This document shows positions 12,871 through 24,470 of a stretch of DNA of 64,000 bases, piece after piece (position 1 is the stretch's first letter; the number at the start of each line of letters is the position of its first letter). The position numbers and the translations under genes are program-made. The notes below the pieces were generated by a model. That model did not search any database. It had not been told where the DNA came from and saw only the letters and a list, made by a program, of their open reading frames with translations. Source of the DNA: Chenopodium formosanum (lineage: Eukaryota > Streptophyta > Magnoliopsida > Caryophyllales > Amaranthaceae); contig CM044872.1 in the NCBI GenBank assembly GCA_024500155.1, positions 54,379,460 to 54,443,459 on the forward strand, given 5' to 3'.

Positions 12871-13744
12871 ATGTGGGTGTTTATTTCTTTTTGCAATTCA
12901 AAATCTGCAAAAAAGAAGAAATTTGTCCAATTTAATTGTTTATCTTTAGTGGGTTTTGATTGATTATTTCTAATTTAGGAAGATTAAGGTTTGAAATGTA
13001 AGAAAGAACACGAGGGGTAGAGAAGATAGGATAAAAATATCACAAAAAAGAAATTTAGAATAGTGGTGGTGTACGACTAATGAAGCCTAGCTGTTTATAA
13101 AATAAAGTATTGTAGTATGACTGATTGTGTTCAACTTGGATTTTTTAATCGAAAGTAGAAATCAGCAACAAAGTAGGTCCAGATTTAATAGTTTTGTATG
13201 CAAATATATACCAACCAGGTCACACAGACGGCCTTTTTTTTCTTGGAGATGGAAGGAAGGGATCAAGGACGGCATTGTGCTGTCCGGTTTCGATTAAATG
13301 AAGATACCAAATACAAGTACATTCCAAATCATTCTTGGTTATAATAAACATAATAAAGTATTTATAGTCTAAGTATATTTATATTGATGTGAAGTGTAAA
13401 CTATAATTTTCATTGATGGCAAAGGTAGAGTTGGCAAAAGTTTACATGATACTAGCCGAACCAAAAAAAAAGTGTGTTAGTGTCAACTGTTTACAACCTA
13501 TTTAATTAAATAGGTCAACACGAGATGACACCGCATGGCACGACATGTTCAATTAAAAAGATCGGGATAATAGAGATTTCAAACACAAAAGTGACAAGAT
13601 GTAACTATAACCAATAATTTTTTAAAATAATTAATATTAAATCTTCTTTTTAAAAAAAAAAAATATAGTATTAAATCTTTAATATGAGGCCAAATTTATT
13701 TTATACAGCGTGACAATACGAAACAAACCGGACACGAAAAAAGA

Positions 13745-13922
13745 GAGGTCAGGACTATTCACTTCAGCTTAATTTCAGTTCAGTTCAGCTCCAATCAGTT
13801 CAGTTCAGTTCAGTTCAGCTTCTAATTTCCTTCTCTCATAAAATATTCATTACAGCTCTATTCAGTTCAGTTCAACTCCAATCAATTTAGTTCAACTCAA
13901 TTCAGTAAATATGAACAGAACC
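13745..13922 (-). mobile_element. Tourist-like MITE, GAACTGAA-rich family, copy 1
   Basis: Reads on the minus strand relative to the best copy at 42227. It is built of tandem CAGTT(CAGTT) words around a conserved core that includes TCTCATAAAATATTCAT, shared with the copies at 42227 and 61617. The outer ends are eroded (GGTCAGGACTATTCAC against the usual GGGCTTGTTCAC). No coding capacity. Confidence 0.6.
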
Positions 13923-14881
13923 GTAATGTTCAATGTTTCGACCTATTTAATGGGTCAACATGGAATATTTGTAAGCTCTAATCAAAGGGGGTTTCGAACA
14001 TAAACAATAATAGTTGGGCATTGTGACATTCTACTAGTTTAATATCCAGTTTCATCATAATTGTTAGTTTAGTAAAGTATTATTATTATTAACAAAATTG
14101 TGTTTGTTAAACAATGAATTAAGAGTCTAATTTTAAAAAGTTACACAGGAACACTATCATTGTTGGCAATCAAATGGCAATCAATTTTAACATTTTTAAC
14201 CCAACCTCTTATTGATGTTAAATTGTTAACTACTTCTTTCAAAATCTAAGTTGACAAGCAATATTGTTAGAGATATGAGAATATGAGATATCATTAGTCA
14301 AACAGCAAGAGTGTTATCATCAATATTGTAATATATATGTGCAATATATTATCTTATTGATATTATTAAATAAATAATATATTTAGGATTATTTATATTA
14401 AGAGATTGTTTAGTTAAAAATATATGGTTATGATAGTACGGACTACGGAGTATATTGTTTAGGATGATTGTTTCATATCTTATGAGTGAGTTTGGTATAA
14501 ATACTCTAATTATATTTGTGAGATATTACTTTTTTAGTAACTCCACCACTTGAACCTCTATGTAAATGGGTTACTTAAATGAGTTAAATCACTATCCAAA
14601 AGTCTATTTTTCATCTAATTATCCTACACTTTGTGCCATTTGGGACTTCGGGTTGCCCTCAAAACCACATGGGCCATTTAAGAGCCAGCTCTCCTCCACT
14701 TTAATTATCCCTACGACCTCCACATGAAGGTTTGAAATTATGATATGTTGCTACTTGCTAGTTATATTTACTTATATTATTTTCTAAATTTTTTTTTTAC
14801 TTGTATCTATTTTTTTTTTATGTCAATTCACATATGAAGTATTTGTTAATAATCATAATATTTTGACTATGACTAATATAA

Positions 14882-15007
14882 GGGTCTGTTCCGATTTACT
14901 AAAAACAATTAAAGTGAACTGAACAGAACTGAACTGAATAGAGTTGAAATGAATTGATTATGAGGAAAAGAAATTAGGAACTGAACTGAAATTAAGTCAG
15001 AACAGCC
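14882..15007 (+). mobile_element. Tourist-like MITE, GAACTGAA-rich family, copy 2
   Basis: Starts GGGTCTGTTCCGAT after TAA and ends GTCAGAACAGCC, so the two ends are inverted repeats of the TGTTC type. The interior has GAACTGAAC words and the GAAATTAGGAA block shared with other copies. The right flank reads TTTA rather than a clean TAA, so the duplication is eroded. Confidence 0.55.
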
Positions 15008-15761
15008 TTTAGTCTAGCTAAAATTTTATCAATATTTTATAGTCAAAAGTTTTAAAGGTCGTTGGATTACAATTTAAGGTATTCAAACTTCTATGATGTT
15101 CAAAGTATCAATTTTCATAAAAATAAAAACTAGTAAAAAAAAGAAGTATCAATATTACACTTATGCCCTTATAAGTGTATAAGTTATACCTTTACAAGTT
15201 TACAACGTCTTCGTATTATATATCCCCAACCCCCTATATATCCCAACCCCCTTCGTAGAGTTCCTTCAAAAAAAAAAAATCCCTTCATCGGTGCTTAGTT
15301 ATATTTTCATAGTTAAGATTTAAAAATTTTGACCACAAATTCTCATTAATATATACAAACAGGGTTATTATGTGAGATATTGCTAAATTTGTTTTAATGA
15401 GTAGTTTACAAACATCAATTGATAGTAACTTTGATTAGTACAATTTGTAATTAAGGATATTAATTATCAAAGGCTTGTATGGTATTAAAGAACAAATTTT
15501 TTTTAAAAAAAAAAGAAAAAAAAATTAAATTCTATACGTCGCTAAATATCTCATACCGACCACGCTGCCTGTCTATATCAATATCACTGTAATGGCGTAA
15601 TGCCACATACTTGGTATATTTACTCCAAAAAAAATCACGTTTCCAATATAAAAGAGCATCATTATTAACTCTCAATAAGTCTCTTTCAAAAAAAAAAAAA
15701 AAATAAAAAAAATAATAACAATAATAATAATAAGTCAAAAATCAATAATACAATATCCATA

Positions 15762-16532
15762 TATTCTATTAGACCTGGCAAACAGGTCATTCGGGTCGGG
15801 TTCGGGTCGGGTCAATTCAGGTCGGGTCAAGTTCGGGTCAACAAATGTTCGGGTCGGGTTCGGGTCGAGTCGGGTCAACTCGGGTTTCGGGTCAAATTCA
15901 GGTCAGCACTTCGGGTCAAGTTCGGGTCAGGTCAAGTTCGGGTCGGGTTAAGTTCGGGTCGGGTCAATTCGGGTCGAGTCTTTTCGGGTCGGGTCAATAT
16001 TTAGGATCAATTTTCGGGTCAATTTCGGTCGAGTCAACTCGGGTCGGGTCTATTCGGGTCAAGTTTGTGTTGGGTCACCAATATAAATTCACTTTAAAAA
16101 AAATAGTTGGAAAATAAAGTAAAATCGTTAAAAAAAAAAAATCGTGAGTACCTATTACTTAGAAAATAAAGAAGTCTTAAAACAAGTAATTAACCATTTC
16201 ATCCTATTCTCTTATTATTCGGGTCGGGTTGATTGGGGTCAATCAATTCGGATTAAAATTGGGTCGGGCCACTTCGGGTTTCGGGTCATTTCGGGTCGGG
16301 TCAAGTTCGGGTTTCGGGTCAATTTCGGGTCAGGTCATTCGAGTCGGGTCACTTCGGGTCATCGGGTCATGTTCGGGTCAACTCCATTTCGGGTCGGGTT
16401 CAGGTCGGGTCGGGTTAGTTCGAGTTCGGGTCATTTTCGGGTCAATGATTTCGGGTCAACTTCAGGTTACGGGTCGGGTTATTCGGGTCGGGTCAATCGG
16501 GTCGGGTCAGGATTGCCAGGTCTATATTCTAT
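15762..16532. mobile_element. hAT-like non-autonomous element filled with GGGTC minisatellite
   Basis: Element 15770-16524 is flanked by a perfect 8-bp target duplication, TATTCTAT (15762-15769 and 16525-16532). Its ends are 12-bp perfect inverted repeats (TAGACCTGGCAA at the left, its complement at the right). An 8-bp duplication and a TAGnnnTGGCAA end fit the hAT superfamily. The interior is two blocks of degenerate GGGTC/TTCGGGTCAA minisatellite (about 15790-16075 and 16215-16510) separated by about 140 bp of AT-rich unique sequence. No transposase. The apparent proteins rich in Gly, Ser, Arg and Val are translations of the repeat. Confidence 0.85.
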
Positions 16533-17300
16533 GGTACGTAGATCTACCCTGACGTAACCCTTATAAGAGAAATAGAGATAAGAAAGGGCTCCACGAAACT
16601 AGATTCTAAAAGCAAGTGGCATATACTCTTGTCTCGCTAAAAGGTTGAATAGGCATGAGCCGTGTTACATATTCATCCCGTCTTACTCGTGTTTGTTACC
16701 CGGAATACATGTAGTACATATATACCCCTGCGGCCCTGCAGGCTGAAGCCATGCTAAAGGTGGGCATGGAGCCATGGACTAGGTTAGCACTTGGCAAAGC
16801 CCGACATAATATTAGTTCGATATAATATGAACTCGTTATAAACTTGATACTTCATAAAAGATATGTTGATGGTCATGAATCATGCATAATATTATTTTAA
16901 TTTTTAAAATTTGATACTCCGTAGTACAAGCATCATGGGCTCTTTGGCGAGCACATCAACTTGGTTATTTTAACTAGTTTTCTCTGCCCAAAACAAGTGT
17001 TTAAACTTTAAACTCACTTTTGAATCTAGGTGATAATTAATTATTTTGTTAGTAATTATAGTATTATTTTATTGAAATAACAAAGGTGATACAGTGTAAT
17101 AGTTAATGAAATACGAAGTTTTTATTTTATTTTATTTATTTATTTTATTTTTTATGTTGAATGGGAAATGGTGTGTATGCTTTTGTCAAAAATGAAATAC
17201 GAGGTTTTTTTTATGTTGAATGAAAAATTGTGTGTATGCTTTGTCAAAAAAAAAAAGGTTTGTAGACCAAAATAATAATTTGGTCATACATAAAATAAAG
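16533..17300. other. Intergenic, no gene seen
   Basis: AT-rich. A short imperfect tandem duplication (a block with ATGTTGAATG and GTGTGTATGCTTT) lies at about 17108-17247. One TACTCCGTA motif at 16915-16923. Confidence 0.5.
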
Positions 17301-17477
17301 GATAATTATATATATAGCCCTTAGGGCTATGTATAAGTATTAAATATACTTGTTAAAATGGAATTAAGTTGGGAATTCATGACAAAATTACGCGTAAATC
17401 GGTGTGATTAATGTAAATTTATCCTTAATATTTCCTTTTTTATCTCCTTATACATATCCCTTAGGGTTATATTTATC
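17301..17477. mobile_element. Small palindromic MITE-like element
   Basis: About 31-37 bp inverted ends (17301-17337 and 17447-17477), each carrying its own palindrome around CCCTTAGGG and each ending with ATGTATAAG toward the centre. Total 177 bp, no coding capacity. The superfamily cannot be assigned because no clear target duplication is visible. Confidence 0.5.
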
Positions 17478-17928
17478 ATTTTCCTAAAATAAATGTATAA
17501 AGAGTATTTTAAAATGGATAGAGTAGCAAAAAAAGAAAAACGCTTATAAAAAGTCTTTTAAGACGACACAACACACAACTCATTGGAATGGTCTCCTCAA
17601 CCTTCTCCAACTCGAGAATAAGTACAATCTGAGAATCCGATCTTATCTGAAGATGTGAAGGGCAAATCAGCAGCTCCCCTGCGACTCAGAATTACCAGGA
17701 AAAAAGGAAAAATGTGGGAATGGGTTAAAAAGACTTGTCCTACCAAGCGTGGTGCGTCGTTTTCAGTTTCAGAAACTCCTCGAGTTAAACATTCTCCAGG
17801 GTGCTTTTCTTGCTTCAAACTCTTAAGAAGCGCAAGAGTCTTCAAGGAAGTCCAGTTTCAGAATCCTCTTCACCAATTCATTCTAATCAAGGGTCGGTGG
17901 CTCCTCTTCAAGGGCCACCCGCGGGGCC

Positions 17929-18788
17929 ATGAATGTTGGTGCTTAGAATTGTAGGGGTCTAGGCTTGGCGAACTCCCCTAAAGTTCCTTATTTCTTGTCT
18001 CTAGTCCGCTCTTTCTTTATAAATATGATGTTTATTATGGAATCCTTTGTTGATGTAGATACTGCTGTAAGAAAGTTAGCTCCTTTAAGGTTTGATGGGT
18101 TTTGTGGTGTAGATTCTCAGGGACTAAGTGGCGGATTAGTTGTTTTTTGGTTCTCTCCGCTTAGGGTGGTTCCTCTTTTGGTCTCTTCGAATGTAATACT
18201 GTGTGAAGTTTGTACTCCAAATTCTGATGAAATAAAGTATATTATGTTTGTGTATGGGTCGCTTCATCCTTCGGGAAGAGCTGTTGTTTGGTCTGAAATC
18301 TCTCGTATTTTGCAAAATTTTACAAATGTTCTACTTATTGGAGATTTTAATCAAGTAGAATATAGTTCAAATAAGGTAGGAGGTTCGACAAGAATAGTTG
18401 GGTTAACGGATTTTCAACAATGGAAAATTAAGAATAATCTATTGGATATTCCCTTTTCTAGACCTTCATATACATGGGCTAATGGTTGTACAACGGGGGA
18501 TGCAACATTTGAACGCCTTGATAAAGCCTATGCTACTCAACAATGGCTACTTGATCATTCAAATGCTTTTTTGCTCTATCAACCCATCCTATTCTCGGAT
18601 CACGCGGCCATAATTTATCAAGATAAACCCTCCCCTGCTTTTAGGCGCCCGTATCACATTGATAACTGGTGCCTTCAATCGAAGGATGTTGCTCAGATTA
18701 TCTACTTAACATGGTCTTTAATAATTCCAGGATCCCCTATGTTTGTTATATCAAGAAAATTGGAGCAGTTGCGTTCAAAGCTGCTTTC
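17929..18788 (+). pseudogene. LINE ORF2, endonuclease part
   Basis: APE-type endonuclease that nicks target DNA for target-primed reverse transcription. The ATG at 17929 opens MNVGA, then TAG (17944-17946) stands where LINEs have the Trp of the A-W-N-C-R-G-L-G motif; NCRGLG follows intact. Downstream the frame is open to the CACTA border: GLSGGLVVFW, IGDFNQVE (catalytic Asp/Asn region), SRPSYTWANG, FERLDKAY and FSDHAAI (catalytic SDH motif). The upstream 340 bp (17590-17928) has no clean frame and may be the tail of ORF1. The reading frame stops at the CACTA insertion after 18788 and resumes at 30489. Confidence 0.85.
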
Positions 18789-18829
18789 CACTACTAAAAT
18801 TCGCGGATATTACGATTGTTTACTTGCGA

Positions 18830-19015
18830 CTGGCCAAAAAACGGTCGCAATAAATATTATTTGCGACCGTTTATTAGCCCGTCGTAAATTTAATTAATTG
18901 CGACCGTTTTTTAATAAATTGCGGCCGTTGTAACGGTCGTTAAAATTATTAGAATTTATTTTTTTTTCAAAATAATTACGACCGTTCTAAACAGTCGTAA
19001 AGACGGTCGTAACAT
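18830..19015. repeat. Left subterminal repeats of the CACTA element
   Basis: Several direct and inverted copies of GCGACCGT / ACGGTCGT within about 190 bp. In En/Spm elements such motifs are the binding sites of the element's own DNA-binding protein; that role is inferred here from position. The motif family matches the right end (30053-30470). Confidence 0.8.
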
Positions 19016-19128
19016 TTTAATTTTTTTTTTTTGTTTCGCTGAATCCTAAACTAAAAGAAAGTCGGGCTTTCTTATTTTCAAAGGGGAAGTTTGAAGCAGA
19101 GAAGAAGGGGGAAGAGGGAGAACACGGT

Positions 19129-19820
19129 CGCTGCTCCGCCGTTGTTCTCACTGACCACCTTACTCCGGCCACCGACGCTACACACAGGTATGCCGTTCTA
19201 TTTTTTTTGTTTTTGATTTTATTAGTTTAGTTAATTAGTTCGAAAACCCTAACTTTGGGTCTCAATTAGTTCGAAAACCGAACTGAAGCGGTCGCTGCTC
19301 CGAAGGTGTTCCCACCGGTGACTTGACTCCGGCCGTCAACGCTACACAGGTATGTCATTTTAATTTTGTTTTTTTCTTTTAATTTTATTAGGGTCGTTAT
19401 TTTGTGCGAAAATCCTAACTTAGGGTCGCAAATCAACACCACGCAGGCCCACCGTCGCCGGATTCCCCTCCTGCTCTTCCCTCCTTTGTTTTCCGACGGC
19501 GGTACCCAGGTAAGTCGATGTTAATTTTTTTTTTTGAATTTCAGTTTAATTGAGGGAAAACCCTAAAATTTGGGTAAAAAATTTCTCCTTCGCAGGCCTA
19601 CCGTCGCCGGTGTCCTCTTCTGTCTTAGCCTCCTCCGTTAGCTGTCCACCGTACTCCAGGTAATTCATGCAATTTGGTTTTTTTTTTTAATTTAGTTAAT
19701 TTGGGCAAAAACCCTAAATTTGGGTCACAAATCAACTCCTTCGCAGGCCTATCGTCGCCAGTTTCCTCTTCTATCCTACCCTCCTCCGTTTTACGTCCAT
19801 TATACTCAGGTAAGTGGCTG
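19129..19820 (+). repeat. Five tandem exon-like units in the CACTA 5' leader
   Basis: Five diverged units of about 150-160 bp, each a short GC-rich pyrimidine-rich exon-like block followed by a GT donor and an intron-like T-rich part with an AAACCCTAA-type word. Donors (CAG|GT) are at 19188, 19350, 19510, 19660 and 19810, giving spacings of 162, 160, 150 and 150 bp. The last three blocks begin after CGCAG or TCGCAG with GCCYAYCGTCGCC. They look like duplicated non-coding leader exons of the transposase transcript. Confidence 0.7.
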
Positions 19821-20574
19821 ATTTTTTTCTTTTTTTTTTTTTTTTTTTTGAAATTTAGTTAATTTATGCCAAAACTCTGAATTTAGTGGATGGTTTTGTG
19901 CATTTTCACATGTAAAATTACATTGGCCATTTCAATTAGTTTTCAGCATTTAAATTAGTTTTCTCCATTTAAAATTGGTGGATGGTTTTGTACATTTTCA
20001 CTTGTAAAACTCTAAAGTACCTTGGCCATTTAAATTAGTTTCCTGCATTTTCACATATAAATGTATGTAGTGGGTAAAAAATTTAAGTATATTTGGATGT
20101 ATTTTGATTGGAATAGACATTTTGTTGGTATGAACTCATGTGTTAGCTAATTTCTGTTTCCGTTTAAAAAAAGGATTCTTATAGAATTGTTTTAGCTTAT
20201 CGAAATTATTTACATGATGATAATCCTTGATTAAAATGGAGAAATGTGAAGTGGGGACAAATGTATTATTAATTTCTATGGCTTTTTTTTTTATTTATTA
20301 TTAATTATTTTAAAAATATATGTGTTTATATGAGGGGTTTGTGATAATTTTGATGAGTAAAAAGTTGAAAGCTTGTGAAATCGACATATATATGGTTAAA
20401 TCTCTTAATAAAGAATAATATTTATAACATCAACTTTCCCGTTCAAGTCATGATAAGGACCTTTGGATATCATTTCGATTCTAATTGTATCTTATGCCAT
20501 TATTGTAATGAATACAAGTTCAGTGTGTATGATTAATGTGAGATGTTTTTCATAGTGTTGTAGATTTTGTAACC
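19821..20574. other. CACTA leader region before the transposase ATG
   Basis: AT-rich, non-coding, with a short local duplication (TGGATGGTTTTGT words near 19888 and 19980). Probably a leader intron of the transposase gene. Confidence 0.5.
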
Positions 20575-23500
20575 ATGAAAAGGAAAGAGCGTTGGTGGAT
20601 GTATGATAGATACGATGGCCGTAATACCCGTAAACTTAGGCAAGAGTTTGTGAATGGTGTTGAACAATTCATACGGTTCTGTGAAGCTCATCCTGAGAGC
20701 CCGGGCGTAGATGAAGTAAGATGCCCTTGTCTGTTATGTAAGAATAGACGTCTTCATGATGCAAACACAGTAAAACTCCATTTGTTCAAAAAGGGGTTTA
20801 TACCTGATTACTATGACTGGGTTTCTCATGGTGAACGGTTTCCTACATCAAGTGTAGAGCAACCAAATACGTACCGTGAGATGGTTCTCGATGCTCTTGG
20901 GAGTAATCATGAACCATCGGGTGACGATAGTACTAGTGGTTCAGATGAAGAGCCAAATGCTCAAGCAAAAGCATTTCAAGAGCTTTTAATGGCTGCCGAG
21001 CAACCACTGTACGAAGGTAGCTCCATGTCTGTGCTAGAAATGGCATCTCGAATTGTATCTTTGAAATCGGAATACAATTTGCCCCATAGGTGTGTTGATG
21101 GGTTTGCATCATTACTAAATGAAGCGATTCAATAATAAGATGGGAAAAACATTCTACGATACAAAGAAGATTCTTAACGGACTTGAGCTTCCGCATGAGA
21201 AGATTCACGCATGCCCAAAGGGTTGTATGTTATTTTGGAAAGCTGATGCTGAGTTGGATAAGTGTAGAGTGTGCGATAGGGACAGATACAAGAGGACTTC
21301 AAAGGGGTCATTGGTTCCCATAAAAGAACTCATCTATTTTCCCATCACTCCAAGGCTACAACGGTTGTTTGCAACAAAGAACGTTGCGGAGGAAATGACC
21401 TGGCATTCCAAAAATCCTAGAGTCCAAGGCACAATGGCGCATCCTAGTGATAGTGAAGCTTGGAAGCACTTGGATAGATCCTTCCCCGATTTTGCATCTG
21501 AACCTAGAAATGTGAGACTTGGTATGTGTACTGATGGGTTTGCTCCTAATGGCAAGTTTGGGGGTCAGTACTCATGTTGGCCCGTCATTCCGACCCCTTA
21601 TAACTTGCCTCCATCGATGTGCATGAAAAAACCATTTATGTTCCTTTCTTTGCTCGTTCCTGGTCCTAAAAATCCGAAGGGGAACTTGGATGTGTATATG
21701 CAATCGTTAATTGAAGAATTGAAACAACTGTGGGACGTTGGTGCAACAACTTATGACATTTCACAAAAGGAGAAACTTCAATTTGCGTGCAGCAATCTTG
21801 TGGACTATAAGTGATTTCCCAGCCTATGGTATGCTTTCTGGATGGGCAACATCCGGTAAAAAAGCTTGTCCATATTGCTTGGACAAATCAAAAGCTTTTT
21901 GGCTTGAACATGGTGGTAAAATGTCATGGTTTGATTGTCACCGCCAATTTCTTCCTCCCGAACATCCTTTTCGAAACAACAAAGTTGCTTTTTGTAAGAA
22001 TAAGGTTGAAAAGGGGACACCGCCACACATAATGTCCGGCGACGAGCTATGGCAACAAGTTCAACACTTGGCTAAGGCAACAGATGGACCTGAAGCACTC
22101 GCAAGCTTGAAAAAGAAGAAACTAGGGTGGTTTAAACAAAGTATTCTTTGGGAGCTACCGTACTGGAAGACTCTTCTCCTCCACCACAACCTCGATGTCA
22201 TGCATATTGAAAAGAATTTCTTTGACCAGCTAATTCACACAGTGATGGATGTGAAAAAACATACTTCAGACACAGTTGCAGCTAGATATGACATTGCCAA
22301 ATATTGCAAACGACCACAACTACATGTGACGGAGGATGCGAGAGGGAAAGACACTTTGCCGAAAGCCCCATTCTCACTAGACAAGGCTCAAAAGAAAGTG
22401 TTATGCGAGTGGGTAAAGAACCTGAAATTTCCCGATGGTTATGCTTCTAATTTGAGTAGATGTGTAGATTTACAATCATGTAAGCTTCATGGTTTAAAGA
22501 GCCACGTACGATTGTCATGTCTTCATGGAGAGGTTGTTGCCAGTTGCTTTTAAGGAATTGCTCCCAGTCCATGTTTGGAAAGCTATTACTAAGATTAGTC
22601 TTTTCTTCCGTGACCTTTGTTGTTCCACCATCAAATTGAGTGATATGGAAAGATTGGAACACAACATTGCAGAAATTCTTTGTAAGTTGGAGAAGATATT
22701 TCCACCGGCGTTCTTCAACTCTATGGAACACTTACCAGTTCACCTGCCTTATGAAGCTAGGTTATGTGGTCCTGTCCAATATCGTTGGATGTATCCATTT
22801 GAAAGGTTTTAACTCCTACAAACTCATAGTTTCCATTTTTGTTTATACATCTATAGTAGTTTGCATAACATATAACTTAATCAATTTTATAAATTTTAGG
22901 TTCCTTAATCATTTGAAACATAAAATTGGCAATAAGGCTTGTGTTGAAGGTTCAATCTGTAATGCATATCTAACGGAAGAGATAGGGTACTTTTGCTCTA
23001 ACTACTTCCAACAAGGAGTGGATACTAAAACACGTGACTTAGGTCGTAATGTTCATGATGAAGTTGAAAGCACTTTGGATGATAGTGTTCCGGAACTGTT
23101 TAGGGTTGATCAAGGACATGCTTCTACAGGTGGAGTGCGCCACTTTTTGGATGAGAAAGAATTACAACGAGCTCATTTGTATGTTTTGGGAAATAGCGGC
23201 ATTCTGGAACCATATGAGAGGTATTACATTTGTATTTATCACAGTCACTAAGATTTCATTGAATGTGCAACGTATCCAATGTCATTCACCATCATTAATA
23301 CTCTTTCTCTAGTTATATGGAATGGAAGGGAGTTTGAGGACCACATTGTTCTAATGCAACCCACTATTCGCAAAGAAGATGTGTGGATTAAACATGAAGC
23401 TGAATTCCTCGAGTGGTTTAGGTTGAAAGTGAGTGTGTTACGCATTTGACATCAACACGTTTTTTTTTCTTGCTATAACTCAAGGACTCATATCAATTTA

Positions 23501-24255
23501 ACATAATTATGCCATATGAGCAGGTGATTCAAGACAAGCCAAATGATGAAATATTGTTTACTTTGGCAATGGGCCCATCTAAGCGAGTGCGTACTTGGAA
23601 CCAATTCTATGTGAACGGATACAAATTCCAAACTTATGGCCATGGAAAACAGAAGTCAACGATGAATTATGGAGTAAGTGTATCCAATGAAGATGGTGGA
23701 GATTATTTTGGTATTTTAGAGGATATCATCGAGTTGGAGTTCACTGGTGCCCTTCGTACTTATAAGACTATTCTCTTCAAGTGCAGTTGGATGGATTCTA
23801 CTAGGGGTATGAACATTGACCAATACAAGCTTGTAGAAGTCAATCATACCAAAAAATACCCCAAGTACGACCCATTTGTGCTTTCTTACCAAGCTAACCA
23901 AGTCTACTATGCACCTTATCCAAGTCTGAAAAGAGATAAGGTTCAATGGTGGGCAGTGTTCAAGACAAAGGCGAGGTCAGTTGTTGATGCACCAGTTGCC
24001 GAAGACTTTCTACAAGAAACCACTGCTGACATTCCTACTCTTTGTGCTCCGGATGACATTCCAGACTACGAAGGTGATGAAGATGGATTAGGAGATTCGG
24101 ATACTGATGATGTAGTCCTCCCCGATGCCCCTCCAGATGAGTCCAGTTTCGAATCTACTGATAGTGAGGACGAGGATGAGGATGATGGATTTTGGGATGA
24201 CGATAGTGATGATGATCTTAGTGCTGATGGGGAGGGTGATTCAACTGAGATTTAG
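20575..24255 (+). pseudogene. CACTA TNP2-type transposase (Transposase_21), inactivated
   Basis: Transposase that cuts CACTA ends. In order: Transpos_assoc zinc-finger-like domain (20575-20840; CPCLLC, LHLFKKGF), a linker, the Transposase_21 core (about 21150-22510; GGQYSCWPVIPTPYNLPP, WTISDFPAYGMLSGW, LDVMHIEKNFFD), DUF4218 (22550-23220), DUF4216 (23524-24000) and a long acidic tail. Introns: 22806-22899 and about 23429-23523, plus one after 23220 whose acceptor leaves the next exon out of frame. Inactivating changes: two stops with a frameshift at about 21133, a frameshift at about 21775, and a 4-bp insertion or equivalent shift at about 22507. Between shifts the protein is well conserved, so the damage is recent relative to element age. 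Confidence 0.88.
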
Positions 24256-24470
24256 GAGATTGATTGTAGCCTTGTTTTAACTTTTTAATTATTTAATCTT
24301 AATGGATTTCAATTTATTTTAAAAGACCATCCAAGTTTTTTTTAATATACTTGTGTATTATTGATATTGTGCGAAGCCAAGGTTATGTGTGATGTTACCT
24401 TATAGATCGCGATAACATGATTATATGATCTTTAATGATGTGCACAATGTTTTTCTTAATATAGGTTGTC
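24256..24470. other. Spacer between the two CACTA genes
   Basis: Short AT-rich non-coding spacer; includes the likely 3' UTR of the transposase and the leader of the second gene (TAATATAG acceptor-like site just before the next ATG). Confidence 0.4.

Larger units (their letters stand above)
12871..15769. other. Gene-free region with small MITEs
   Basis: Contains the transporter promoter on its left, then AT-rich sequence without coding signal. Two copies of a GAACTGAA-rich element lie here (13745-13922 and 14882-15007, listed separately). A-runs and T-runs are frequent. Confidence 0.6.

Noticed and set aside
15845..16557. Open frames coding for proteins rich in Gly, Ser, Arg and Val
   Set aside because: They are translations of the GGGTC minisatellite in several frames at once; no homology or start context supports them.
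17655..17954. 99-codon frame as a LINE ORF1 protein
   Set aside because: No zinc knuckle or other ORF1 feature, and it ends beyond the start of ORF2 in a different frame. Only a decayed ORF1 tail can be proposed for the region.
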